Origin: Candidatus Eiseniibacteriota bacterium
GTDB taxonomy: Bacteria > Orphanbacterota > Orphanbacteria > Orphanbacterales > Orphanbacteraceae
Assembly: GCA_029262235.1 (NCBI GenBank)
Contig: JAJCZU010000002.1
Span: forward strand, 992,001-1,056,000
Length of the DNA stretch: 64,000 bases
Direction: 5' to 3'
Part shown: positions 44,382-52,377 of the stretch, in pieces
Position numbering within the stretch: position 1 is the first letter of the stretch
How the letters are laid out: every line of letters begins with the position of its first letter
Translations under genes and position numbers: made by a program
The notes under the pieces: model-generated
What the model was told of the DNA's origin: nothing
The model's input: the letters and a program-made list of their open reading frames with translations, nothing else
Database searches by the model: none

Positions 44382-46730
44382 ATGAGCCGCGTCGAAGAGC
44401 TATATAAAGAGAACGAAGCGAACTTCAAGCACTGGGAGGTCGTGCAGGACTGCATCGACCAGTGCATCGACCTCATGCTGAACTGGCGGCAGTCGGGACA
44501 CCCCGGCGGCTCGCGCTCCAAAGTACACGTGATGGTGGCCACGCTCCTCGGCGGCGTCATGCGCTGGGACATTCGGCGCCCCGACTCGCGCTTCGGCGAT
44601 CGGTACGTTCTCGTTGCCGGGCACACGGTTCCGCTCGTGTACGCCACACTGGCCGTGCTGAACGAAGCGATGCGCACGAAGCACGCGGAGACGGGCGACG
44701 CGAAGTACGCCATCCACAACTTCGCCGAACGCGCCCTCACCTGGGAGGACCTGCTCGGATTCCGTCGCAACAAGGGACTCGCGGGTCACGCGGAAATGGA
44801 AGGGAAGACGCTCTTCCTGAAATTCAATACCGGCCCCTCGGGGCACGGCTCGCCGCCGGCCGCCGGCGAGGCGCTCGCCCTGAAGCGCGCGGGGGCGGAG
44901 GAAGTCCGCGTTTTCGCGTTCGAAGGAGAGGGCGGGCACACCACCGGCGCCACGCACGAAACGAAAAACACCGCGTACGGGCTTCGCCTCAGCAACCTCG
45001 TCTACGTACTTGACTGGAACGACTTCGGCATCGACGACAACCCCATCAGCTCTGCCGTACACGGCAGCCCGAAGGACTGGTTCGAACCGTACGGTTTCCG
45101 CGTGTTCGGCGCCGAAAAGGGGAGCGAGTTCGCGCCCGTCACGCGCGCCCTTCTGAATGCGGTGCACGGCGAAAACCCCGATCATCGTCCGAACTGCGTC
45201 TACGTGAAGACGCGCAAGGGCCGCGGCTATCTGAAGTACGACAACAAGTCGCACGGCTCACCGCACAAAGCGAACTCGGAGCTCTTCTGGGAGACGAAAA
45301 AAGAGTTCGCCGACAAGTACGGCGTCCAGTTCCAGGGCTTCGGCGAACCGCTGCCGGACGATCCGGGCGCCCAGCGTGAGCAGATGATTGCGAACTACAA
45401 CGTAGTGCTCGATGTGCTTCGCAGGAATCCCGGAACACTCGACTACGTCGCGAACCGCCTCGCGGAAATCGGCGACTCGGTGCCGCGCGAGATCAACGGC
45501 TTCAAACTGCCCGAAGCGAAAAACCCGGCCAAGGACGCGGCCCTGTTTGACTTCAAAAAGTATCCGAAAGAAATGTGGGCAAAGCCGGGTGACAAGCAGC
45601 CGAACCGCGCAGGTCTCTCGACATGGGGTGCCTGGATCAACACGACCGCGAAGCAGAAGTACGGTCGCCCGCTGTTTCTGGCCTGTTCCGCCGACCTTGC
45701 GGACTCGACGAATATTTCCGGTTTCGCCAAAGGCTACGGCGCCGAGGAGGGCTACGGCTGGTTCAAGCCTGGCGAAAACGAAGACGGCATTCTGATGCCC
45801 CAGATGATTACGGAGTTCACGAATGCGGGACTCATGATCGGCGCGGCCACCGTCAACATGTCGACAAATCCCGAAAAGGAATTCAACGGCTTCTACACGG
45901 CCTGTTCGACATACGGTTCGTTCTCCTATCTGAAGTACGGGCCGATGCGTCTTTTCAGTCAGCTTGCGCAGGACTGCGAACTGAAAGTCGGCAAAGTGCT
46001 CTGGATCGCGGGCCACTCGGGCCCGGAAACGGCCGACGACTCCCGCACGCATTTCGGAATCTTCGCGCCGGGCGTCACCGATCTTTTCCCGAACGGCCAC
46101 GTCGTGAACCTGCATCCCTGGGAGTACAACGAAGTACCGGTCATGCTCGCGGCCGCATTCGCAGGGAAATGGCCGATCGTGGCGCTGCATCTGACGCGCC
46201 CGCCCGTCGAGATCCCGGATCGTGCCGCTCTCGGCATGGCGTCGCATTTCGAAGCGGCGAAAGGCGCGTACCTCATGCGGGCGTACGACAGGAGCAAGCC
46301 GAAAATGGGTACGCTGATCGTGCAGGGGACATCGACGACGGCGAACGTCGTGAAACTGCTGCCCGAGCTCGACAAGGCCGGCCTCAACGTGAAACTCGTC
46401 GCGGCGCCGTCCTACGAACTGTTTCAGGCGCAGAGCGAAGCGTATCGAAACGAAATCCTGCCGCCGGAAGACTTCGTCGACTCGACCGTGATCTCGAACC
46501 GTTCCAAGATTCTCGCACGCGGCTGGTTCCCGCACCGCACCGCGGAAGAGTATGCGATCACGAGCGACTGGGATAACCGCTGGCGCACCGGCGGCACTCT
46601 CGACGAGGTGATCGAAGAAGCGCATCTCTCGACGTCATGGATCCTGAAGGGGATCGAACGGTTTGCCAGAGATCGCGAGAAACGACTGAACCGGATTCGC
46701 GAAACCGTCGAGGCCGCCCTCGACGCCTAG
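44382..46730 (+). CDS. Divergent transketolase-like protein
   Basis: A 782-residue thiamine-diphosphate enzyme with transketolase layout. The N-terminal domain has WRQSGHPGGSRSKVH and GPSGHGSPPAAGEALALKRAG. The diphosphate motif appears as GEGGHTTGATHETKN...YVLDWND, where GDG has become GEG. The middle domain has LACSADLADSTNISGF. A C-terminal domain follows. Ordinary transketolases are about 660 residues, so this is longer and diverged. ATG 44382 is preferred for its ribosome site; 44346 is a possible leaderless start. It may move carbon from pentose 5-phosphates made by DeoB and RpiB. The exact reaction is unsure. Confidence 0.82.
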   Translation: MSRVEELYKENEANFKHWEVVQDCIDQCIDLMLNWRQSGHPGGSRSKVHVMVATLLGGVMRWDIRRPDSRFGDRYVLVAGHTVPLVYATLAVLNEAMRTKHAETGDAKYAIHNFAERALTWEDLLGFRRNKGLAGHAEMEGKTLFLKFNTGPSGHGSPPAAGEALALKRAGAEEVRVFAFEGEGGHTTGATHETKNTAYGLRLSNLVYVLDWNDFGIDDNPISSAVHGSPKDWFEPYGFRVFGAEKGSEFAPVTRALLNAVHGENPDHRPNCVYVKTRKGRGYLKYDNKSHGSPHKANSELFWETKKEFADKYGVQFQGFGEPLPDDPGAQREQMIANYNVVLDVLRRNPGTLDYVANRLAEIGDSVPREINGFKLPEAKNPAKDAALFDFKKYPKEMWAKPGDKQPNRAGLSTWGAWINTTAKQKYGRPLFLACSADLADSTNISGFAKGYGAEEGYGWFKPGENEDGILMPQMITEFTNAGLMIGAATVNMSTNPEKEFNGFYTACSTYGSFSYLKYGPMRLFSQLAQDCELKVGKVLWIAGHSGPETADDSRTHFGIFAPGVTDLFPNGHVVNLHPWEYNEVPVMLAAAFAGKWPIVALHLTRPPVEIPDRAALGMASHFEAAKGAYLMRAYDRSKPKMGTLIVQGTSTTANVVKLLPELDKAGLNVKLVAAPSYELFQAQSEAYRNEILPPEDFVDSTVISNRSKILARGWFPHRTAEEYAITSDWDNRWRTGGTLDEVIEEAHLSTSWILKGIERFARDREKRLNRIRETVEAALDA

Positions 46731-46789
46731 TCACAATCATCGCGCCCGCACCCGGCGCCCGACATTCCTTCCCCTTGCAGGAGAACGTC

Positions 46790-47281
46790 ATGCAGCCAGC
46801 CATGCGCGCGATTCACGAACAGTTCACATTGAACACGGATCTCTTCAGGAACGTTGTCCGCGATCTGGATGACGGAAAAGCGGCCAAACGCCCGACCGGC
46901 GACAATAACCATGCGCTCTATCTGGCGCTCCACCTCGTCGACACACGTCACTTTCTCGCGCAGTTCCTGGGCGAACCGCTCGACAATCCGTTCGCGTCAC
47001 TGACGGAAGGGAAGAAGACGATCGACGATTTCGATTCGTTCCCGCCGCTGGCCGACATCAGCGCCGCCTGGGAGAAAATCTCGGCTCATCTTGCCGGCAT
47101 CTACGAAAAGATTACGCCGGAACAGCTCGATGCGGAGCTGCCGATTCCGTTCCCGGTGAAGGAACCGAAGATGCTGTCGGGGATCGCGTTCATGAACCAT
47201 CACGACGCGTATCATATCGGGCAGCTCGGTTATCTGCGGAAGGGGCTGGGGCTCGGGCCGATGGCGTACGACAGAACGTAG
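46790..47281 (+). CDS. DinB-family four-helix-bundle protein
   Basis: A 163-residue protein with the DinB/YfiT-type metal-site pattern: His in LALHLVDTRHFLAQFLG and in FMNHHDAYHIGQLGYLRK. These superfamily members are often thiol-dependent transferases, and many are of unknown reaction. The ATG follows CAGGAGA. It lies 59 bases after the transketolase gene and before a tRNA on the other strand. Its substrate is unknown. Confidence 0.82.
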   Translation: MQPAMRAIHEQFTLNTDLFRNVVRDLDDGKAAKRPTGDNNHALYLALHLVDTRHFLAQFLGEPLDNPFASLTEGKKTIDDFDSFPPLADISAAWEKISAHLAGIYEKITPEQLDAELPIPFPVKEPKMLSGIAFMNHHDAYHIGQLGYLRKGLGLGPMAYDRT

Positions 47282-47297
47282 CGGATCGAAATCGGAG

Positions 47298-47384
47298 TGG
47301 TGCCGGAGGTCGGACTCGAACCGACACGAGGTTGCCCTCGGGGGATTTTGAGTCCCCTGCGTCTACCAGTTTCACCACTCCGGC
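47298..47384 (-). tRNA. tRNA-Leu (anticodon CAA)
   Basis: On the minus strand a full cloverleaf can be drawn: 7-base acceptor GCCGGAG/CTCCGGC, a D-arm, anticodon loop CTCAAAA with CAA (47348-47350), a long variable arm typical of leucine tRNA, and T-arm GTTCGAG. The 3' CCA is encoded. Confidence 0.96.
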
Positions 47385-47441
47385 TTACGAATGACCATGG
47401 TAACGGCGGTGGGCGGGATCGTCAACGCTCCGCGGCTGCGA

Positions 47442-48104
47442 TCAGCGCGCCAGAGGACCCTTACGCTGTCCACGCTTCGCGACGGGAGGGCCGAGCACCT
47501 CGTTCAGGATGATGGCCGTCCTGAGGCTTCGGGGATCGCGCAGGTTGCGTAGCACATCATGTCGGCGGGCCTTGTGGATCGTGGCCGCTTTCCGCATCGG
47601 CCGCGGTCGCCCTTCGGCCCGATCGGGCACGACAGGCACATCGAACGAAATGACCTCCGCGAGGGTGCGCCCTTCGCGCTCGGCCTGCATGGCGCGCAGC
47701 TTCTCCTCGCGCTCCAGTCGCGCTTCTTCGCGCCGATCCCGCATGGTCTCGAGGCGGCCGCGCAGATCGGGGCTGCGATCGCGGGAGGGGCGAAGTCCCC
47801 GCTCCTCGGCACGACCTTCCTCCATCAGCGCGCCCCGCAGCTCCTCGAACGGATCGTGGTCTTCTTCCTCATCGAAAGGCACCGTCTGCATCCGCCGATC
47901 AGCGTGAGCGGGAGCCTCGCCACGCCTCGGCGTCCCCGCACGACCGGACGGCGCCGCACGACCCGGCGCCGCCTGTTCGGGTGCCACCGGTCCGGGCGAC
48001 TGCTGAGGGGCCGCGCCAGGCGGCTTCTTCTTTTTCTTCGATCGCCGCCCCATGATGAGCCAGTAGATGAAGCCGTAGAGAAGGAGTTGTAGGAGTCCTT
48101 CCAT
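47442..48104 (-). CDS. Short membrane-anchored, Arg/Pro-rich protein of the flotillin operon
   Basis: A 220-residue protein. An N-terminal hydrophobic helix (LLQLLLYGFIYWLIMG) is followed by a Lys stretch, a Pro/Ala/Arg-rich low-complexity middle and a charged coiled coil. A conserved-looking tail follows: LRDPRSLRTAIILNEVLGPPVA. The tail pattern occurs, from memory, in membrane proteins of other FCB genomes. It follows floA by 2 bases on the same strand. Function unknown, possibly a partner of the flotillin scaffold. Confidence 0.65.
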   Translation of the reverse strand: MEGLLQLLLYGFIYWLIMGRRSKKKKKPPGAAPQQSPGPVAPEQAAPGRAAPSGRAGTPRRGEAPAHADRRMQTVPFDEEEDHDPFEELRGALMEEGRAEERGLRPSRDRSPDLRGRLETMRDRREEARLEREEKLRAMQAEREGRTLAEVISFDVPVVPDRAEGRPRPMRKAATIHKARRHDVLRNLRDPRSLRTAIILNEVLGPPVAKRGQRKGPLAR

Positions 48105-48106
48105 GG

Positions 48107-49099
48107 TCAGTCCGTCAGCTCGTCACGTGACCCGTCGTCATCGCGACCGATCGAGTCGCGCATCGTAGTGTCAGCCTGGATGTTCTTCATATTGTAGTAG
48201 TCCATCACGCCCAGATTGCCCGACCGGAACGCGTCGGCCATCGCGATCGGAATCGCCGCCTCGGCCTCCACTACTTTGGCGCGCATCTCTTCGACACGCG
48301 CTTTCATTTCCTGTTCGACAGCCACGGCCATGGCGCGGCGCTCTTCGGCCTTCGCCTGGGCAATGCGCTTGTCGGCTTCCGCCTGATCCGTCTGGAGCTT
48401 GGCCCCGATGTTCTCGCCGATATCGACGTCGGCGATGTCGATCGACAGGATCTCGAACGCCGTGCCGGCATCCAGCCCCTTGGCGAGCACTGTTTTCGAA
48501 ATGCGATCGGGATTTTCGAGCACGGCCTTGTGCGATACGGACGAGCCGATGCTCGACACGATCCCTTCGCCGACGCGCGCCACGATCGTTTCTTCCCCCG
48601 CACCCCCGACGAGGCGCTCGATGTTGGCGCGCACCGTAACGCGTGCGACCGCCTTCACCTGGATCCCGTCCATGGCGACCGCCGCGATCATGGGCGTGTT
48701 GATCACCTTCGGATTCACGGACATCTTGACAGCCTCGAGCACGTCGCGCCCGGCAAGATCGATCGCCGTGGCCCGTTCGAACGGAAGCGGAATATTCGCT
48801 TTGTCCGCCGAAATGATCGCGATCACGACCGCTTCCACGTTCCCGCCGGCCAGGTAATGCGCTTCCAGCTTCTCGATGGGAAGATCCAGCCCCGCCTTGG
48901 CCGCGCTGATCAGCGGATTGACGATGCGGGAGGGGGGCACTTTGCGGAGCCGCATCCCGACGAGATCGCCCAGAATGCGGACCTTCACGCCTGCAAAGTA
49001 CGCGGTGACCCAGAGCCCGATCGGCACGAAGTAAAAGAACAGACTTAAAAATATGAACCCCGCAATAATTATGGCGAGGGTCAACGGGAGATATTCCAA
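48107..49099 (-). CDS. floA: Flotillin-like protein FloA
   Basis: A 330-residue membrane scaffold protein. An N-terminal hairpin-like hydrophobic stretch is followed by the FloA/YqfA pattern: [43 protein letters not shown], and a Glu/Ala/Lys-rich coiled coil ([29 protein letters not shown], split as longer region). It organises membrane microdomains. It is encoded between an NfeD-type pair and the Arg-rich protein, as in the usual nfeD-floA arrangement. Confidence 0.94.
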   Translation of the reverse strand: MEYLPLTLAIIIAGFIFLSLFFYFVPIGLWVTAYFAGVKVRILGDLVGMRLRKVPPSRIVNPLISAAKAGLDLPIEKLEAHYLAGGNVEAVVIAIISADKANIPLPFERATAIDLAGRDVLEAVKMSVNPKVINTPMIAAVAMDGIQVKAVARVTVRANIERLVGGAGEETIVARVGEGIVSSIGSSVSHKAVLENPDRISKTVLAKGLDAGTAFEILSIDIADVDIGENIGAKLQTDQAEADKRIAQAKAEERRAMAVAVEQEMKARVEEMRAKVVEAEAAIPIAMADAFRSGNLGVMDYYNMKNIQADTTMRDSIGRDDDGSRDELTD

Positions 49100-49100
49100 C

Positions 49101-49586
49101 CTAGTCCTCCTTGACTGAACTGCGAGGGCGTACGACGACGCGATTGCCGTCCACGCGAATGACTTCCACTTCGGTTCCGGCTTCGACGAAGCCGCCGTCG
49201 GCGACCACGTCGATCGTGCGCCCGTCCGCTTTCATCTTTCCAGCGGGCCGCAGCGGCGCGACGACTTCACCGGCCATTCCTACAAGTGCGGCAAGGTCCG
49301 CCCGCTGCGAAGCGAAACCTTTTTCGGACGAGGCGTTCACGAGACGTCTCCAGACTCCGGCGCGCCCCGCCAGGTAAAGCAGCAGGGCGGTGGCCACCGA
49401 TGTGCCGAGAAACAGCACGATCGTCGTCTCGAAACCGAGGCGCGAAAACGCCAGCGCGAACCCGATCCCGTAGGCGACGAACCCGGCGATACCGAAGAAC
49501 GTGAATCCGGGCACCACAACGAGCTCGGAAATCAGTAGTACAAAACCGGCGATCAGGAAGATCGCAACAACCGTAAGATCACTCAT
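49101..49586 (-). CDS. Short NfeD-like membrane protein
   Basis: A 161-residue protein with three hydrophobic helices (residues about 5-25, 30-50, 55-75) and a C-terminal OB-fold NfeD domain ([30 protein letters not shown]). It lacks the protease domain of the neighbouring NfeD. Such short NfeD proteins partner with flotillins. It ends 1 base before the floA start region and follows the protease gene by 3 bases. Confidence 0.88.
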   Translation of the reverse strand: MSDLTVVAIFLIAGFVLLISELVVVPGFTFFGIAGFVAYGIGFALAFSRLGFETTIVLFLGTSVATALLLYLAGRAGVWRRLVNASSEKGFASQRADLAALVGMAGEVVAPLRPAGKMKADGRTIDVVADGGFVEAGTEVEVIRVDGNRVVVRPRSSVKED

Positions 49587-49589
49587 TCG

Positions 49590-50990
49590 TCAGACAGCCC
49601 TCACGACGACGCGATTGCCGTCCACCTGCGTCACGATGACGGGGACGCCTTTTCCGAGAAACTCCCCTTCGCTTACCACGTCTACGCGCATGCTTCCGAA
49701 CCGCGCGATCCCGGCCGGCCGGAGTTCCGTGATCGTCTCTCCCTGCGTACCCTGGAGCGCGCGTTCTTCATCCGGTGTCACGTCAAATCCCTCGGACCGG
49801 CTCGTCCTCGCCTGCAGGATCAGGTTCGTCATCGCGCCGCCGCGCGGAAGAAATCGAAACAGCAGTATGGTTCCCGCCACCGTACCCACCATCGCCGTCG
49901 CGATCGCCATGGCGGCCCGGGAGAGATCGCCGGGGGCGGGAATATGCGGAATCATCGCGTTGAACGTTGTCCCGAGCAGGAGCCCGATGCCAAGAATGCC
50001 CGCGATCCCGAATCCCGGGATCACGAAGACCTCGGCCGCGACCAGGATCAGGCCGAGGACGAAGAGAATGATCTCGCCGTTCCCGGCAAGCTGCACGATG
50101 TACTGCGAGCCGAAGAAGAGCGCGAGAGCCGCAATGCCGACGGCGCCGGGAATGCCGAAGCCGGGCGTCCGCAGTTCCATCAAGATGCCGAGGAAACCGA
50201 TGGAAAGAAGAAAACCGGAGAGAATCGGATTCGTAAAAAAGCGCACGATGTTCTCGGCCCAGTTCGGCTCGAGCACGGCGTGCGTCATCTCGTTCCCGCC
50301 GCCGATTTCTTCGAGCAGCGCCTCGCGGGTCTCCATCACACGATCCGCAACGCCATGCTCGATTGCCTGATCGGTCGTAAGCGTCAGCAGTTTGCCCGCT
50401 TCGCTGATCCCGTCGATCTCGATCGACTCGTCGACCATCGCTTCGGCGATTTCCGGCGGCCGTCCACGACGCTCGGCGGTGGCGCGCATTTCACTTCGCC
50501 AGTACGAAACGACTTTCTCGCTCGCCTTTTCCATTTCGCCGCCGCCCGCAGCTGCGGTCACAGGCGTGGCCGCTCCGATCGTCGAGCCGGGCGCCATGAC
50601 GATCTCCTCGCAGGCGAGGGAAATCAGGGCGCCGGCGCTGATCGCGCGTTTATTGATGTAGGCGATCGTCTTGATCTCGGCGTCCAGGAGCAGGTCCCGA
50701 ATGCGGCTGGCGGCGTCGACGCGTCCGCCGAGCGTATTGATCTCGAGGATCAGTGCGCTTGCCCCCGTTGCTTTTGCTTCCGCAAGGGCGCGCTCCACGA
50801 ACGGGGGCAGTCCCAGATCGATGGTTCCCTCGATCGGGACAACGAGAACCGAGCGTACCTTCGCGGGCGGCTCTTCCGTGGCGTCCTCGGCCCGCAGGAG
50901 GGAAGAGGAAACCAGCGTAAACAGAACCACCCAGGCGACAGATAAGAGTACTTGACCGCTCTGGAGGGAGCGGATAGGATTTCCGTTCAT
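49590..50990 (-). CDS. nfeD: NfeD membrane-bound serine protease
   Basis: A 466-residue protein with a signal/anchor, then a ClpP-like serine protease domain: VVPIEGTIDLGLPPFVERAL, LEINTLGGRVDAAS, the catalytic Ser in NKRAISAGALISLACEEIVMAPG. Four or five membrane helices (residues about 255-385) follow, then a C-terminal OB domain (TELRPAGIARFGSMRVD). The catalytic residues appear intact. It starts the nfeD-shortNfeD-floA operon. Known homologues cleave membrane proteins such as stomatin partners. Confidence 0.92.
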   Translation of the reverse strand: MNGNPIRSLQSGQVLLSVAWVVLFTLVSSSLLRAEDATEEPPAKVRSVLVVPIEGTIDLGLPPFVERALAEAKATGASALILEINTLGGRVDAASRIRDLLLDAEIKTIAYINKRAISAGALISLACEEIVMAPGSTIGAATPVTAAAGGGEMEKASEKVVSYWRSEMRATAERRGRPPEIAEAMVDESIEIDGISEAGKLLTLTTDQAIEHGVADRVMETREALLEEIGGGNEMTHAVLEPNWAENIVRFFTNPILSGFLLSIGFLGILMELRTPGFGIPGAVGIAALALFFGSQYIVQLAGNGEIILFVLGLILVAAEVFVIPGFGIAGILGIGLLLGTTFNAMIPHIPAPGDLSRAAMAIATAMVGTVAGTILLFRFLPRGGAMTNLILQARTSRSEGFDVTPDEERALQGTQGETITELRPAGIARFGSMRVDVVSEGEFLGKGVPVIVTQVDGNRVVVRAV

Positions 50991-51009
50991 CTTTGCATTC
51001 CCATCGATC

Positions 51010-51082
51010 GGGGCTGTAGCTCAGCTGGGAGAGCGCATGACTGGCAGTCATGAGGTCAGGGGTTCGATCCCCCTCAGCTCCA
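51010..51082 (+). tRNA. tRNA-Ala (anticodon GGC)
   Basis: The 73-base sequence folds as a cloverleaf: acceptor GGGGCTG/CAGCTCC with one G-U pair, D-stem GCTC/GAGC, anticodon loop CTGGCAG with GGC at 51043-51045, T-loop GTTCGATC, and discriminator A. The CCA is not encoded. Confidence 0.97.
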
Positions 51083-51106
51083 ATTCTTACCTTGCCCGGC
51101 TCTTGA

Positions 51107-51739
51107 TTATTCCCAGGAAAACTTCCATGTATGCCGATCGATCATTTCGTCGTTGTGATCGATCTGCAGGATCGCGATCTTGACGCCCGGCTCGAGGCGC
51201 ACGGGGTAGGTGACGTCGACGGCGGCGCGCCAGAGAACTTCCTGATCCGCCGGCCTGCGCTCCGACTCCGGGGAGCCGACGGGCTCGAAAAGCACAGGAT
51301 CAATCAGACGCCCGTCCTTCAGATCGAGCCGGAACCGGAAGTCGTTCAGGTCGACCTCGCTCAGGCGCGCTCCCCAGACCACGACGCGAAAGCTGATCCC
51401 CTCGTCCACATACCGCTCACGCATCGAAAGAGCCGCTTCTTCGGCTCCTGCCAGGCCTTCGAGCTTCTTTACAATGTACGAATAATCCCAGAGCATTGCC
51501 GCCGTCGGCCCCGGAGTTTCGAACAGTGTCATCTCGGTAAAGGGACGTGTGAAACGCTTCTCGATCTCGTCGCGGGACAGATCCGCATGCTCTGCGGGGA
51601 TCCTGCCTTCGTAGGCGGTCGCAATCGGCTGGATCAGAAAGGAAGCGGGAGCGCACGCGAACAGAAGCACGAGAGGGATCAGCAGGAGCGGGTAATGCGA
51701 TTTCTGAGTCACGGTGGCGCAAACGTAGCACCCCCTCAT
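51107..51739 (-). CDS. Lipoprotein of unknown function
   Basis: A predicted lipoprotein of about 200 residues. The signal segment (HYPLLLIPLVLLFAC) ends in a lipobox Cys. The mature part is alpha/beta, with a beta-rich C-terminus (RAAVDVTYPVRLEPGVKIAILQID) and no catalytic motif. Start choice is uncertain: ATG 51739 or GTG 51712, the latter giving the tighter signal peptide. It converges with the tRNA-Ala gene. No neighbours suggest a role. Confidence 0.65.
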   Translation of the reverse strand: MRGCYVCATVTQKSHYPLLLIPLVLLFACAPASFLIQPIATAYEGRIPAEHADLSRDEIEKRFTRPFTEMTLFETPGPTAAMLWDYSYIVKKLEGLAGAEEAALSMRERYVDEGISFRVVVWGARLSEVDLNDFRFRLDLKDGRLIDPVLFEPVGSPESERRPADQEVLWRAAVDVTYPVRLEPGVKIAILQIDHNDEMIDRHTWKFSWE

Positions 51740-51792
51740 GACGGTGTCAAGATTGCGAGATGCGACACGGGATTGCAAAAGGTCACGAACGG

Positions 51793-51821
51793 TTGACCGA
51801 ATCGCGTTTTCGCAGTAAAAT
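51793..51821 (+). promoter_or_regulatory. Sigma70-type promoter in the intergenic region
   Basis: TTGACC at 51793-51798 and TAAAAT at 51816-51821, spacing 17. It would start transcription near 51828, over 500 bases before the protease gene. Confidence 0.6.
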
Positions 51822-51864
51822 GATGAAGAGAAACAAGTTAGCAGCGGCTGGGGAAGATGCCCCG

Positions 51865-52377
51865 ATGAGTGGGGAAGATCGCGTCCCCCCGCAAACGCCC
51901 CTGCAGAACCGTTTCCGGCCGTCTCCCGGCAACCTGCCCATCCAACAGCGCCGCAGAATGCCCCACTTCCCCCGCGGGCCCATGCGGCGTGTGATTACGC
52001 ACCTTGAGGATTTCCAGGGTATGCCAAGCGCACATAAACACCACAATACAAGACTATTAGCATTACTACATAATGTAATTTCTCGGTGGAATCCTCCCCC
52101 GTGTCAACCGGTTGCCGAACTTGGCACCGCAGTTGCATTCCCCTACTCCCAGATAACAAAGCCAGATGTTGTTCCCTGCAGTTCTGGTGCTTTGCTGGGT
52201 CGTGGGCTGATCTCATTAGACTTGGATACGAGTCTTGCGGCACTCACACCGTTCATCGCGGGGAACATTTTTTGGGAATCCTCGCGTCCGGATCGGATGG
52301 GCATCTCGTGTAGACACCCCGGCGCGAGGATTTCTCTTTTTCACACAATCTACTCTCAGCCGTGGGTCGTCTCATGA
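51865..52377 (+). other. Transcribed region of unknown nature, or orphan ORF
   Basis: The stretch 51780-52373 has no recognisable gene and is visibly AT-richer than its surroundings. One plus-strand frame is open from 51865 (170 codons; upstream in-frame ATG at 51820 would overlap the -10) to a stop at 52375-52377 that overlaps the next gene's ATG. The codons used (TTA, CTA, AGA, ATA, GTA) are unlike neighbouring genes and the protein matches nothing known, so it may be a foreign orphan gene. Alternatively the promoter at 51793 and the hairpin at 52280 suggest a non-coding RNA or a regulated leader. Confidence 0.35.
52280..52340 (+). terminator. Hairpin followed by T-rich run upstream of the protease gene
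   Basis: CCTCGCG (52280-52286) pairs with CGCGAGG (52323-52329), extended by CCGG/CCGG after a single bulged T. A 27-base loop lies between them, and TTTCTCTTTTTC follows. The loop is large and the T run is interrupted, so this is an imperfect terminator or an attenuator. Confidence 0.4.

Noticed and set aside
51783-52046. Minus-strand 87-codon frame that might be a transposase fragment
   Set aside because: No DDE or other transposase residues, no inverted repeats, and no similarity I recognise.
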